Shown here: piece after piece, positions 21,691 through 33,846 of the stretch
How the letters are laid out: each line of letters opens with the position of its first letter
How positions within the stretch are numbered: position 1 is the stretch's first letter
DNA from: Lantana camara
Taxonomy: Eukaryota > Streptophyta > Magnoliopsida > Lamiales > Verbenaceae
Length of the DNA: 64,000 bases
Assembly (NCBI GenBank): GCA_037501455.1
Contig: CM074857.1
Location: 111,323,501-111,387,500 of the forward strand
Reading direction: 5' to 3'
The notes under the pieces: generated by a model
Told to the model about the DNA's origin: nothing
The model's input: the letters and a program-made list of their open reading frames with translations, nothing else
The model's database searches: none
Program-made: the position numbers and the translations under genes

Positions 21691-22327
21691 TTTTGTCAAG
21701 AGATTAGGTCATGGGTGATTGCGTCATCTTATAGTGAAGCTTTATAAAACTTCACTATAATTGTGAATGTGGTTTAATTAAGGATTCAAATAAAACGATA
21801 AAAGTTTCATACACACTATTTGGAAAAATAAAGAGTTGCTAAATAATTTCAGAAGCCTAGTAAGCGCTTATTAGTTTTTTTATTTCAAATTACATTTTGT
21901 TAATTTTATAATCCACACATCTTGTTTGTTTATCCAAATGTAAGAGCTTGGCTCAGTGGATACGTGCTTATGAATTAAGATGGACCATAGTAGGTCCTTG
22001 TCTGCCTCAATCCACCCACTCATATGACGTATTTTAGTTAGTTCAAGATGTGACGGTTTTATTCTAATTATTTTAATGTTTTGGTTGATATTGAACAATT
22101 AGGTGAACCTGGAAAAACCTAAAATTCATGTTTTTAGTGGAATCTGACTCGTGACGCCAAAGCAATGATTTAGAAGTGAAAAGGAAGAAGAATTACGTGA
22201 TGGGAGCAAACTTCGTTCCCTAAGGCAATATGGCTCGTACGTATCAAGAATAATTTTGATGATACGTTGAAAATTTTTATACAACAGTAGGTCCAATAAG
22301 TTATACATTTTGTTGTGTTGAAATAGA
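21691..22327. other. AT-rich intergenic DNA
   Basis: I see no gene here. A tRNA-like word (gcttggctcagtggatacg, 21952-21970) might mark an eroded SINE, but there is no convincing B box. Confidence 0.5.
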
Positions 22328-22685
22328 GAATTATTTACCTCTAGGCCCCAGATAAGTTTTTAAATAACAAAAGACCCCCACATTTATATTTATTAACATG
22401 GAACACCCAAATAAATTTTAAAATTACAAATGATCCCTATTCATTAAAAAATTATTTAAAAATTATTGTGTTCATTTGAGATCTAGATGTAAAAACTCAT
22501 TTTTGAAGATATTCTGTATTTTAAAAACTCATTTAGATTAAAATTTTGGACAAAATTATCAAAAATTCTAACAGAGAAGGGGTCATTTATAATTTTAAAA
22601 TTCATTTGGGTGTCCCATGTTATTTAATCTAAATATGGGGATGTTTTGTTATTTAAAAACTCATTTGGGGTTTAGATGTAATTCA
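22328..22685. mobile_element. Foldback MITE with about 110-bp inverted ends
   Basis: The left half (ctaggccccagataagtttt and onward) is repeated in inverted orientation by the right half (aaaactcatttggggtttag). The shared blocks read taaataacaaaa, cacccaaat and aattttaaaatta. The arms flank about 140 bp of AT-rich core. The target duplication is not clear. Confidence 0.8.
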
Positions 22686-23647
22686 CCTATATAAATATAA
22701 ATCACGTAATATTAGTGACTCTCATAATTTTAAAATTATTTCTCTATATATAATATGTTCGTGATCTCCTAATTTAATTTTCTTTGCTCAACATATGTAG
22801 TAAGTTATGCATAAAAGATGATTACCCTAACTCTGAAATTCCGCCTCCACCGTGTTAGACAAGACTGTAAAATCGAGAATTAGAAACAAAAATAAGTATT
22901 TACAAAGTAATTGACCCATTTCAACTCTTCGTTTGAAAGCATTATGCATTTTATTCGTCCTTAGAGTGCAATAAGTTTGCATTTTATATTTCGCAATTTA
23001 TATATTAAGATGTGTTTCAATGTGGGAAAACTGATTGATATGGCCGTCAATTTGGTATTTAATTAGAAGTAAAAATTTTAATTATTTATTAAATCATTTG
23101 TTCATTTTATATGATGCCCAAATAAAATTTTGATTTTGGAAAAAAAACAATGGGAAAATTGTATAATGATTTCCACATTGATGACATGGAGTTTATTTTT
23201 TGAATAAGTAATGGAGGCAAAAGCATGAAAGAAGATAATAATAAGTTGGGTTTTGTTTTGTTCCTTTATTAAGCTAATATGGAATGATGAAAGAAAACCA
23301 AAACGAATATAAAGCTGAATATTAATGATATAAAGGAAAGTGGGACATGATATATATTCATCAGGGCTAATTTTAGTACAAATTTGATTCGATCAAATTG
23401 GTGTAATAAAAGAACCAGCGTCTTACACTCCTCATATAATTAATAAAAAATTTAATAAGAATAATCAATTAAATAGCAAGTGTAATATTCAAAATTTTGA
23501 AAATATTAATTAATCTATTCATTACCCGTTATTATAATTTACATGATTGCCTCGAATATTATCAATAATTTTTCATTATTCAAAGAAATCCAAAAGTTAT
23601 TTGTGGCCTTTTAAGATATTGGTTAATTTCAAATATCTCCTCATCCT
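22686..23647. other. AT-rich intergenic DNA
   Basis: I see no gene. The segment at about 23519-23640 is repeated in diverged form at about 24550-24660, and 24217-24300 is repeated at 24668-24741. This points to an old tandem duplication now split by the element at 23648-24176. Confidence 0.5.
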
Positions 23648-24176
23648 TTGGCCCTAGTGTGTTTTGTTTTTTAATATTTGAATTAATGCGATTGTTCCCC
23701 TAATTTTTGAAAAATATCACACTTAACCCGTTTAAGCAGAGTAAATCTATACATAGCACATTTCAGATGTGTCAATATTATATGTTAAATCGAAGTTCTC
23801 GACGCAAGAAATACAAGGGTGATCTCACCAAAATCCGACAACCAACAAAGGAAAAATCACCTCTCAAAGACGACACATGAAGGCCAGAGCTTTGCAGCGG
23901 CTTCCGAAAGTCAATAGAGTCGACCGGCGTATGGGGCTTGTTCTCGTCGGAGAGACGAACACGATGGCGATGGTCTTGAAACTTAGGTCGCCAAAACTGA
24001 GGAAAAATCAACGGTCAAAGTACATGATGGAGGTGGTCTTGAAACTTAGGTTGCCAAAACTGAGAAAAAATCAACGGTCAAAGTATGTTAAAAGAAGTTA
24101 AGTGTAACATTCTTTGAAGGTTAGGGGGGCAATCCCACTAATTCAAAGATTAAGAAGTAAAATGCATTAAGGGCCA
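23648..24176. mobile_element. TIR element (about 80-bp TIRs) with GC-rich, coding-like core
   Basis: Left arm ggccctagtgtgttttg...ttcccctaa...cacttaac and right arm ttaagtgtaacatt...ttaggggggcaatcc...aagggcc are inverted copies. The core (about 23790-24090) is richer in GC than its surroundings and has open frames on both strands (23877-24101 +, 23778-24011 -), but I recognise no protein. It contains a 63-bp tandem duplication at 23971-24033 and 24034-24090. It may be a MULE-like element with a captured fragment. Confidence 0.7.
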
Positions 24177-24744
24177 AAGAATAAGGGAATATTCAGAATT
24201 AGCCCTTGAGATAGAAAGGATTTTAGTTGGACTATTGAAGTGAATTAATTAGTTTGGTAGGATAATTAGAAAGGTTTAAATACATTAAAGTAAATAAGTC
24301 CAAAATTGATAATTAGACTATTTAATAATTTTGCATATTTTTAACTAAAATTTATTAATTTATTGTATATCAAAGTAAACTGCTTCTTAGATTAGTTTAT
24401 TTTAATTAATTATATTTGGTGGACTCAATTATCACCCACATAAAATTATTTACTTCACTTTTATATCTCGGTCTTCTCCTAAAAATGAGACCAATAGGTA
24501 CAGTGGATTAGATAAGGTTTTGTTATTATAGAATTTTGGGGTTATTAATTAGTTTATTTGTTATCCCATAACATAATTTATATGGTTGCCCACAATATTA
24601 TTCTTTCTATGTAGTTTTCATTTTTTAAAGATACCAAAGGACATTAGTAACTTTTCAAATAAAAAGAATTTTAGGCAAACCATTAAAGCAAATTAAATAA
24701 TTTGATAAGATAATTATGAAGTCTAAATATATTAAAGTAAGGGG

Positions 24745-24968
24745 TCTTTCACTAAAACTCCCCATGAGTTGAAAAAATTCTTGTTTGCTCCCCATTTTCA
24801 AAATTATTCCTCTTCACTCCCCAGATGAGAATCATAATTCCCGTTTACTACCCATTTTTCGTAAACGTGGTATAAAAACTCAAGAATCACGTACTTAAAT
24901 ACCCAAATATTGTATATTTTTCGCATTTGAATCCCCATTTGGAGATTTTTTAGGAATTCCCCGATAAA
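24745..24968. mobile_element. Small MITE with GGGG...CCCC ends
   Basis: The left end ggggtctttcactaaaactc and the right end (reversed ggggaattcctaaaaaatc) form imperfect inverted repeats. The interior repeats the word ctcccca. A relative with similar ends lies at 59581-59835 inside the NPF7 intron. The target duplication is uncertain, possibly TA-rich. Confidence 0.55.
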
Positions 24969-25570
24969 GTTAACAAATCTAAAATTGAGTATTGAACTAT
25001 TCAGTAAATTTTTATATTTTCATATTTCGCACCAATCGATTACTGAAGTAGGCCACATAATGAGTGCGGTTTTACTCAACCCAAATTCAAATTCAAATTT
25101 TATCTAATACTTTTTATCAATGTGTCCAAACCTAATGAATTTCTACCCAAATTAGACTCATCTATACTATAATATATAGGAAGGGTGCATTTTGACCCAA
25201 TTATATAAATTTTGACCAAATACTAATTTTCTAGAATTTTGAATTATTTTAATTGATAAAATAATTTAATGGTAAATTGTTTAATGCTAATTACAATGAT
25301 TGAATTTTTAAATACACATAAATTTTATTAATTATGTCCTTAATTTACGAAATCATTCAATATCTCTTTAATTTAAAAAATCATTCAATTTAATTAGTTT
25401 TCCTTAATTTTCTCTTTTAAGTTTTGTTTTTCATTAAATGCACATGAATTTTATTAATTATCTCCTTGATTTAAGAAATTATTCAATTTAGTTATTTTTC
25501 CTTATTCTTTTAGGGTTTCTTTTATTAATTGTTTGTTCTATATAAATACTTCACAAGTTTTATGTTACAC

Positions 25571-25745
25571 CTATGATGCACGGATACGGACACGGCGACA
25601 CGGACACGACACGACACGGATACGGCGACACGGATTTTTTCTTGAATTTCCCACGTGAGGAGTATCCGACACGGTGTCCGACACGAGTGTCCGACACGAC
25701 ACGACACGTCAAAATGATATTTTTAGGAGTGTCCGTGCATCATAG
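25571..25745. mobile_element. hAT-type MITE, copy 2 (175 bp)
   Basis: TIRs CTATGATGCACGGATAC and GTGTCCGTGCATCATAG are flanked by the perfect 8-bp duplication TGTTACAC (25563-25570 and 25746-25753). The interior has the same CGACACG-rich sequence as copy 1. It sits inside the Helitron, so it is younger than it or travelled with it. Confidence 0.94.
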
Positions 25746-25786
25746 TGTTACACACTCTCATTTTTTCCTTTCGATGCAGTTACTGG

Positions 25787-26587
25787 CTATGTTTTGAAAC
25801 CTGGACCGGACGTCGAACCGGGAAGCCTTACTGGTTACTGGTTTTACTGGTTCGACCGGTTCGACCTGTGGTCGAACCGGTGTGACGTCATAATTACGTA
25901 ATAATTATATTTAATTGTATATATATTTATAAAATATTACAAATATTAACTAAAAATAATAAAATAAGTAAAATAATATAAAAAATAGATATAACTTCAA
26001 ATTACTTACAGATACTCATTAATTTTCAAATAACATTCTCCAATAATAAGTTCTCAAAATTATAAATTTACAAAAAATTAGATAAAAATAAAAAAATATC
26101 ATCCTATTTGTTGTGAAAAAAAAAGTATCACACCTACATTTATATTTTTATAAATATATATTAAAATTAAAATATTTTACATTAGTTTATTCATATTTAA
26201 ATTTAGTTTATACTACGTAGTTTAATTAATATTTTCTTAACACTCAAAATTTTAATATAATTCTAGAGAGTTTATTATTTAAGAAAGTTATTAATAAATT
26301 TAGTAACGTCAAAATTTTCAAATGGGGTGGTAGATCAGTTGGTATGAGCAGGTATGAGCATATTTTAATGTCATGGGTTCAAAACCCCATAGCACTACAA
26401 TTATTGTTTTAGTTTGGGGGAAAAAAAAACACACACACACACACACACAAAAATCCGGGCCAACCGGCCCGCAAAACAGTCCGGTCCGATTATTTGACCG
26501 GCTACTGGTTTTGGGGGGTCAATCGGACCGGACAGCCGGTCGGTCACCGGTCCGACCGGCCGGTCCGGTCCGAGTTTCAAAACATAG
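25787..26587. mobile_element. Non-autonomous hAT element (801 bp)
   Basis: The TIRs CTATGTTTTGAAAC and GTTTCAAAACATAG are flanked by the perfect 8-bp duplication GTTACTGG (25779-25786 and 26588-26595). Subterminal regions are crowded with ACCGG / CCGGT words (for example gttcgaccggttcgacc; ggtccgaccggccggtcc), typical of transposase-binding subterminal repeats in hAT elements. The core is AT-rich and non-coding. A tRNA-like stretch and an (AC)n run lie near the right end. Confidence 0.93.
26322..26452 (+). mobile_element. SINE-like sequence with A and B box words
   Basis: The word tagatcagttgg (26331-26342) resembles a pol III A box, and gggttcaaaacccc (26378-26391) a B box, at tRNA-like spacing. 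An A-rich and (AC)11 tail follows (26418-26450). I found no clear target duplication, and it may instead be an integral part of the surrounding hAT element. Confidence 0.4.
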
Positions 26588-28311
26588 GTTACTGGAATCT
26601 CATTTTTTTCTTCTTATATTATGTTGTGGCTTTAATATATATTCGTTGGCATTTGTTTTTGATTTACTCTCATCTTTTTCTTCTTATATTATATTGTGAT
26701 TTTCAAATATATATTCATTGCATCGATGACTTTGGGTTTATTATATTAATAATTTATTTCATTTTTTTCATGGTCATGTTGGAATAATCATTGAGCAGAC
26801 AAATGTGGAAGGAGATCAAGCCTTCAAATTCCTTTATACTGAGGTATAAACCACTGAACATTTTCTTTGAGGTTACACATCTGTTTTGTAATAAAATTAT
26901 GTTGATAAGTCTGTAAATAATTTTTCTGAAAAAAGAATTTTGACATCACTTGCGGTCAATCTACTTATATTTTTTCCTGTTTATATTACAATGTAGCTTT
27001 AAAGTATATAATCATTGACATCAGTTTCTTTCGATCTATTCTCATTTTTTTTTTGTTCTTCTTATATTACAATACTGTAACTTTCAAGCATATAATTATT
27101 GACGTTGATGTTTTGTGAATTTAAACTTTAGTTTTGTGCTTAATTTCTTAATTAACACTTTATCCTTATTTTTTATTGCTTCTACAACTTTATAATTAAA
27201 TTAGTTTTTTCTTTAATTTAGATTTATATAATAGTTAAAATAATAGAATATTTAGTTTACTTAGCATGGATTTATACCAAAATTACTCTAAAAGATTTGG
27301 ATATTATCAATTTTTGCCTCCAATTTTCGCAGTTTTTATAATTCTTTAAATTCTCGATGAGTTAGTTAGTTATGTTTGTTTTTAATTTTTCAATTTTTGA
27401 GTTTCACCCGGCCCTTTCGTAGTTTTGTTTAATTTCATTTTTCATGACACTTTATGATGATTAGCTATTTAATATCTGTCAAAATAAAATATGTCCTTTG
27501 TTTGTTATGTATATTACCTCTTTGTACAAAACTTTCTCGAATATCTAACATTATAGATTTATTATTTTATCACTTATTTCATTTATTATTTTATTTTATT
27601 TATATAATATTTTTTTTGTAATTCTATTACTTTTTCCTAATCTAATTTTTATTTCTATTTTTCTAGCTTTAAATTTTATTATCATTTTTTACAATATTTA
27701 CGGAGCACCTATATAAAATATTTCATATCAAATAGTTTGTCTTATATTTTATTTTTATTTCTCCACTTCTTTTATAACTTATTTTTAGAACTTGACTAAA
27801 TCCAACAGTATCTCTATGTTAATTAATTCACTCTCTTATATTATCTACAGGAAATTATTTTGTAGCAATTAATTTAAATGTAATTATTGTTTGTGAGTTG
27901 TAACACGCGCTTTAATTCTATATTAACTTTATTTACTTGTTATTGTTGCCGCTTACCAAAATATCAAAAAAGTAGATCGTATAATAAATAACTAGAAATA
28001 TTTTTCTTTAGCCAGTTGTTTATTTCTAATCATTATTCTTTTACATTAATTTCTGTAAAATTGTATTTTTATCCTTTATAATGAAAAAACCAGATGAAGG
28101 CAACATCTATGATCAGAAATGAAAGAATTCATTAGTTATAGCTTTGGTTCGATTTAAGCATGTGTATTTGATTTAATGATTTTAATAATTCATTATTTAT
28201 AACTTTAAAAATTAACAATTTAAAGATTTTTAGTATATATAATTAAAATTTTATGTATATATATTTTATATACTGTTAAATACTCCGTGCAAAGCACGGG
28301 GTATATGCTAG

Positions 28312-28957
28312 TATTTAATTATGGGTTGGATATCTAGACCGACCTATAATTAATTTTAACGTCTAAATTTTAAAGAAATAATTACATCTGACTACCCTAT
28401 TTCATTTTCTAAATACAAAAAAATCCATTTAAATCGGAAAATTATATTTTAGTTCTTAACTTTTGAGAAACGTTTGTGGTCCCTGAAGTTCGTTAGAGTT
28501 CCATTATGGCATTTCAAGAATACTCCTGATTGTTATTAAATTCATAATTTGTAGTGATCTTTTTATTTAATTGATAAATTATTTGCAATTATTTACCTTT
28601 TTAAAGTGTGAAAACATATTTGGACACACAATACAATTTTAAAAGTTTATAAGAGAAAACGAGTTTATATCAATTTTAATTCAAGATTTTATAAATTTGC
28701 TATGTCAATTTATAAAATTGTTGAAAAGAAAACAAATTATTTTTAAAAACTTAATAATTTAGTGAATATAGATTGTTTATCAAGTATATAGTTAGGAAAT
28801 TTTGTGACTTGTTTACATTTTATTTATTTATTTATTATTCAAAGTATATGTATGTTGGAATGTTATAGGACATGATACTGAAAATATGTCCAACATGTTT
28901 TGAAGCGTCGGATTAATTATAATTTAATAAGTCTTGTATACGTTTTAATACGGTATT
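28312..28957. other. AT-rich intergenic DNA
   Basis: I see no gene. A short stretch at about 28440-28520 (ttagttcttaacttttgag, tggtccctgaagttcg) has the look of a MITE end but no partner was found. Confidence 0.5.
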
Positions 28958-28962
28958 GAAAG
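28958..28962 (+). repeat. Target site duplication GAAAG, left copy (Copia-B)
   Basis: GAAAG here and at 45302-45306 bracket the Copia-B LTRs 16.3 kb apart. Confidence 0.9.
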
Positions 28963-29153
28963 TTTTGGAATCGCCTATACATGGAACGGTTGAGTATATC
29001 CCTAATTAGTAGAGATGGGGTCTGATTTGTAGGGATTTGTTCCTTGTATAATTTATTATATATCTAGGACTCTTATACTCTGTCTTCATACGAAAAATAT
29101 ACGATTCACAATGAATACAAATGAAAATCTTCCACAAATATCATGTTCTAACA
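28963..29153 (+). repeat. Copia-B 5' LTR (191 bp)
   Basis: It is homologous to 45112-45301. Its first bases read TTTTGG instead of TGTTGG, a mutated terminus. It ends TTCTAACA, directly followed by the primer site. Confidence 0.9.
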
Positions 29154-29165
29154 TGGTATCAGAGC
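29154..29165 (+). other. Copia-B primer binding site
   Basis: TGGTATCAGAGC follows the LTR without a gap and is complementary to initiator methionine tRNA. Confidence 0.95.
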
Positions 29166-29329
29166 AATGTTAGAACCCTTGGGACTCAGTATTAACATCA
29201 TCGTCCCTACCAATCCCGAACCTAATCAGCCTAACCCTAGTATCAACCAAACCTGTCAACCCCAACCGAAACAAATCGGATAGCAAATCTGTTGAGAAAT
29301 AACAACCAAAATCAACAAATCGTGCCTAA

Positions 29330-29660
29330 CTCCGGAGAAGACTGGGCGGAGCAACACCTGCTCAGACGGTGCTGGACACAGCTATGGCGCCGACCACCAG
29401 ACATCATCACGGGAAGGGCACCAGAAAACTGACTTCGGAGGCGACGAGAGAAGGGAACAGGCGGGCCAACGTCGCGATTGGCGATGGGAAAGCCGCCAGA
29501 GAAACGGGATCTGAGGAGACCACTGCAGGCATCGTCCAGAGAGATACCGGTGCAGCGGCAGCGGATATCAGCAGGGCTAACACCGTCTTCATCCCCGACA
29601 AAAGGTCTAGCGAGAGAGACGGGTGCGGCGCAGCAGGTAAAGGGTTTGGGGGTGGTGACC
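29330..29660. other. GC-rich segment replacing Copia-B gag
   Basis: Where gag and its CCHC knuckle should lie there is a GC-rich block with open frames on both strands (29369-29671 +, 29312-29767 -) and no gag similarity that I recognise. The distance from primer site to protease is only about 600 bp. The segment may be a captured host fragment or a diverged leader. Origin unknown. Confidence 0.45.
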
Positions 29661-29725
29661 CAAACCCTTAATCCCCTACTTATACGATCCCCCAAGTTGA
29701 TGACAGGCCCTCTAACTTTAAAAGT

Positions 29726-30890
29726 TTGCAGTTGAGGGCCCAGATTTCTGATAATTGTGGTTTTCACACCCAGACCACTACCAATAGAATTTCAAATTGG
29801 ATTTTTGATTGTGGAGGTACTGATTCTATGGCATTTGACTCATCTGATATAGTTGGGCCTATGAATCCGAAAAAATCCCATATTCGAACGGCAAATGGAG
29901 ATCTGGCCGTGGTTGAAAAGGAGGGCTCGATTCTTGTTACTCCTAAACTTAAATTGAGCAACTGTCTTTTATGTGCCATCTTTATCTTGCAAGTTGCTTT
30001 CTTTGAGCCATATTATGAAAGAGTTAAATTATGTGGTCCTAATATATCCTCGGTTTTGTTTGTTACAGGACATTCATACGAAGGAGATCATTGGGCATGG
30101 TACTGACCGGGGAGGATTATATTATGTTGATGAAGTGGAGAACCCGTCTAAAGCTCTTCTTTCAATGGGAACGGTAGATACACAACTTTAGCTTTGGCAC
30201 CGACGCCTTAGACATCCCTCAGTCGGGTATTTGAGATTGTTATTTCCTGCATTATTTCAGAATAATCAGAATGTGAAATTATCGTGTCAGACTTGCCTTG
30301 CTGCTAAGAGTCATAGGGCTTCTTTTAAACCTAATAATACAAGAGTTGAGACTGCGTTTTCTTTGGTACATTCAGATGTTTGGGGGCCAGTCCCGGTTAC
30401 AAATCAAAATCAGTTTCGATACTTCGTATTATTTGTTGATGAATTCTTACGCATGACTTGGGTGTATTTTCTGCATCACAAATCTAAGGTTTATGATACG
30501 TTTCTTGCCTTCTTTAAAATGGTGCAAACTCAGTTCAATCAGAAAATTAAAGTGCTCCGGTCAGATAATGGGAGGGAATTTGTTAATCATGAAATGGACA
30601 GGTTTTCTCGAGAACAGGGCTTTGTACACCAAACCACTTGTCCCAACACCCCGCAGAAAAATGGTGCGTACAAAAAAAAGAACCACATCATACTAGAAAT
30701 GACTCGAGCCCTGTTAACAGAATCCCATGTCCCAAATCACTTCTGGCTCGAAGCTGTTGCCACTGCCACCTACCTGAAAAATCGGTTACCTACTAAAATC
30801 CTCGGCCACAAAACACCACTCTCGGTACTCCAAACCCAAACCAACATACCTCTCACCTTACCTTACCACCCCGGATCTTCGGATGCATAG
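29726..30890 (+). pseudogene. Copia-B protease and integrase remnant
   Basis: The protease motif reads DCGGTD (about 29812-29829) in WIFDCGGTDSMAF, so the active-site DSG is altered to DCG. A frameshift follows near 29970, then the HHCC zinc domain around 30190-30290 with a TAG stop at 30188-30190, then the integrase core (HSDVWGP and RSDNGREF hold the first two acidic residues). At the site of the third catalytic residue the sequence reads NGAYKKKN, so the glutamate is lost. A frameshift near 30885 continues into the linker. Non-functional. Confidence 0.92.
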
Positions 30891-31499
30891 TGTTCATTCA
30901 TGTTTCGAGGATTGACTGAACTAAACTGGACCCGTGTGTAGTCAAGTGTGTCTTCGTGGGTTATGCCCCTCACCAAAAGAGGTACCGTTACTATAACCCG
31001 GTTACTAAGCGAGTACTTGTCACTATGGATTATGATTTTGTAGGGACTAAGTACTTCTTCCTTACCTAGTCTCGGGTTCAGGGGGAGAGTCAGAATAAAC
31101 CCTTGTAGTGGTTGACCTATCCGTGATACAGTAACTGCACCTGAACCTGAACAAAGCAAAGAAGACCTCAATACCACCACCACACCAACGCCCGATGATC
31201 CTCCTCCGAATGATGTCCAAACCGAGGTAACAGAAGCTCTGAACTCCTCCCTCTCTAATATTCATAATAATTTTGATGTCACAAATACTGCTGATAGTGT
31301 TTTTGAGAATGTAACAGCAAGTCAAAGGTATTTCTTGCCACAGCGAAGCAATAGAGGGGTCCCTCCACATAGATACTCTCCAGAGAATGTTTCTCGATCA
31401 GCTAAATATCCCATAGGAAACATGGTCAGGCGAGCATGTCTGAAGTTGCTAAAGATTTCTTTGGGAACCTCTGTAAATAAGTTATCCCGAAAATAGTGT

Positions 31500-32475
31500 A
31501 AGAAGCCAAACAGAGTAGAAAATGAGAGGAAGCTATGGAAGCTGAGATGAGTGCTCTAATAAAAAATGAGACTTGAGAAAACTGTCGACTACCCAAAGGG
31601 AAGAAGCCGGTTGGGTGCAGAGGGGTATTCACTGTAAAACATAAAGCTGATGGATCTGTTGAGAGATATAAAGCCCGGTTAGTAGCAAAGGGGTACACTC
31701 AGACATACGAAATTGATTATTCGGAAACCTTCTCTCCGGTTGCAAAGTTAGACATAGTTCGAGTGCTACTTTCAGTTGCTGCTAATAAGGATTGGCCCTT
31801 TCGTCAGTTCGATGTGAAGAACGCCTTCCTGCATGGTAACTTGTCAGACAAAGTGTATATGGAACCCCCACCGAGGTTTACAGGGGAATTTGGGAAAGAT
31901 GAAATCTGCAAACTCCGTAAAGCTTTGTATAGATTAAAACAATCACCTCGGGTATGGTTTGGCATATTCACATTGGCGATGCAACGCTATGGGTACGTTC
32001 AGAGCAACTCAGACCATACTCTGTTTCTGAAGCGACGAGGGGGAATTGATCACATATTTGATTATCTATGTGGATGACATGATCATAACAGGGAGCGATA
32101 TGGAATAAATAAATCAACTCAAGGGGAATCTCTTCAAAGAGTTTGAAATGAAGGACCTTGGAGGATTGAAGTATTTCCTAAAGATTGAAGTTCTAGGGTA
32201 AAAAAGAGGCATCTTCATTTCACAGAAGAAGTATGTCCTCAATTTGTTAGTTGAAATTGGTATATTGGATTGCAAACCAGTTGAGACTCCGATACAGGTG
32301 AATCACAAACTAAAACTAGGAGAAAGTGGGTAACCAGCTGAGAACGAACGGTACCAATGTCTGGTTGGTAAACTCATCTATTTATCTCATACGAGACCTG
32401 ATATTGCTTATGTTGTGGGGATTGTAAGCCAATTCATGCATCAACCACAGAGAGAACATATGGAAGCAGTGATAT
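31500..32475 (+). pseudogene. Copia-B reverse transcriptase remnant
   Basis: The region encodes a recognisable Copia RT from KARLVAKGYTQ through the YVDD box (32067-32078) to the connection domain (RPDIAYVVG). It has stops (for example after ALIKNET near 31574) and a frameshift just before YVDD near 32050. It ends in MEAVI where a gypsy LTR is inserted; the reading resumes at 44553 with RIIRYLKG. Confidence 0.93.
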
Positions 32476-33841
32476 TGTAGCACCCGCATCGATAGGCGTC
32501 ACATCCTCCGCACCATTAGTACAATCCACACATGAAATGGATTTCCATACATGAATCAAACATGTGGCGAACGTATAGCTAAGCAGGGCTAACCCTTAAC
32601 CATAAACATAACGATGCAAACATATAGAGGCGAAAGTATAAACAATAAACTAGCATATCACAGTATGCAACTCCAACATACAATTTCATAATTACAATAC
32701 CAATGGCCTACCTTGCTCAAATATTACAAGTACTCCAAAAACAGAATGGTACATAATCCAAAATATCATAGTAGCAAAATGTAAAGGATGAACATGAGAC
32801 GTGCTAGACCCAAAATAAACTCCTTAAGACTTTATTCCCGGCCGATCATACCTGCAAAAGATCTAAAACAACGTGGGGGTCAGTCAAAAGGCTGAGTGAG
32901 GGGCTTAAGTAAATATATCGCATGCACATGCAATTCATAACTCCGAGTAAAGTTTTATAAAATCCCTACTGGGAAAGTTGAGAAATACATCGCTCGAAAT
33001 TACGAATATCAATTAATTACATTACAATTTCATAATAATAATACGTGGCCCGACGAGAGGGTAATTCTCCAACCTTACTCCCATAGTATGTACGTTAAGT
33101 TCAAGTTATAAAGCGTTCATACACGTTATTAATCATAAAGTAATTATAATCGTAATAAAACATAATTTTCCATCCTTCTTCCTCTGGGGAGGTGGAAGGG
33201 TTTGCAAGGTCCTACCACCTCGTTGGTCCGTATCGAGTCGGGGGATCATGACTCCTACCCGCTCCTTTGGGTAACACCATCGGCTCAAGAATATCCCTCA
33301 TTCCAGCCACCCAAGTGGTGTGGAGATATTCTCAAAATGTACTTTAAATGGGATGGATTATCCGACGGCCCGATATCGTACCGGGTCCATTCACACATTT
33401 CCCCGGACCCAATAATAGGTGAATAATTCTTGCCAAAATACTTTTCGTGAAAACATCTGCGTAAGTAATCATTTTCCAAATCATACGTAATAGTATTACA
33501 TTTTGGCTTAAATAGTCACACAAGGTATTACGGGTTCTAATAGTTTAGAAATAAAACCTCACCTTGACAAAAGAGAGTAGAGGGAATGAAGAAGAGAAGC
33601 CTGCGGACCCTTCTCCTCGACAACCGGATCAAGCTCTGTGCAAGAAGTACAAGTGTATGTGAGACTCTAGACTTATGAACTAAATATTCGACGAACAGCA
33701 TGATTATGCATGTCATGAGATGTTAAAATTGATGAAACAATTATTGACAATTCATAATTGATTCACAAGAAGGCATAGATCGAGAGAAAATGGTTAAAAG
33801 GTATGAATACATTAAAATGTACAAAGTTGAACTCCCAGTGG

Positions 33842-33846
33842 TCGAT
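33842..33846 (+). repeat. Target site duplication TCGAT, left copy (Athila-like)
   Basis: TCGAT at 33842-33846 recurs at 43132-43136 outside the other LTR. Confidence 0.93.

Larger units (their letters stand above)
25161..28311 (+). mobile_element. Non-autonomous Helitron (3.15 kb)
   Basis: The 5' end TCTATACTATAATATA is a typical plant Helitron start. The 3' end has the GC stem CCGTGC-AAA-GCACGG (28285-28299), followed 8 bases later by CTAG (28308-28311). The element lies between A (25160) and T (28312), as expected for Helitron insertion. No Rep/helicase is present. It contains a hAT MITE (25571-25745) and a larger hAT element (25787-26587), plus four loose repeats of a ttcttcttatattaca-type block between 26597 and 27110. 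Confidence 0.88.

Noticed and set aside
21945..22005. Possible tRNA or SINE head (ggctcagtgg)
   Set aside because: Only an A-box-like word; no B box, no cloverleaf arms, no tail.
29312..29767. 151-codon minus frame
   Set aside because: It is antisense to the GC-rich segment and protease of Copia-B and shows no family similarity.
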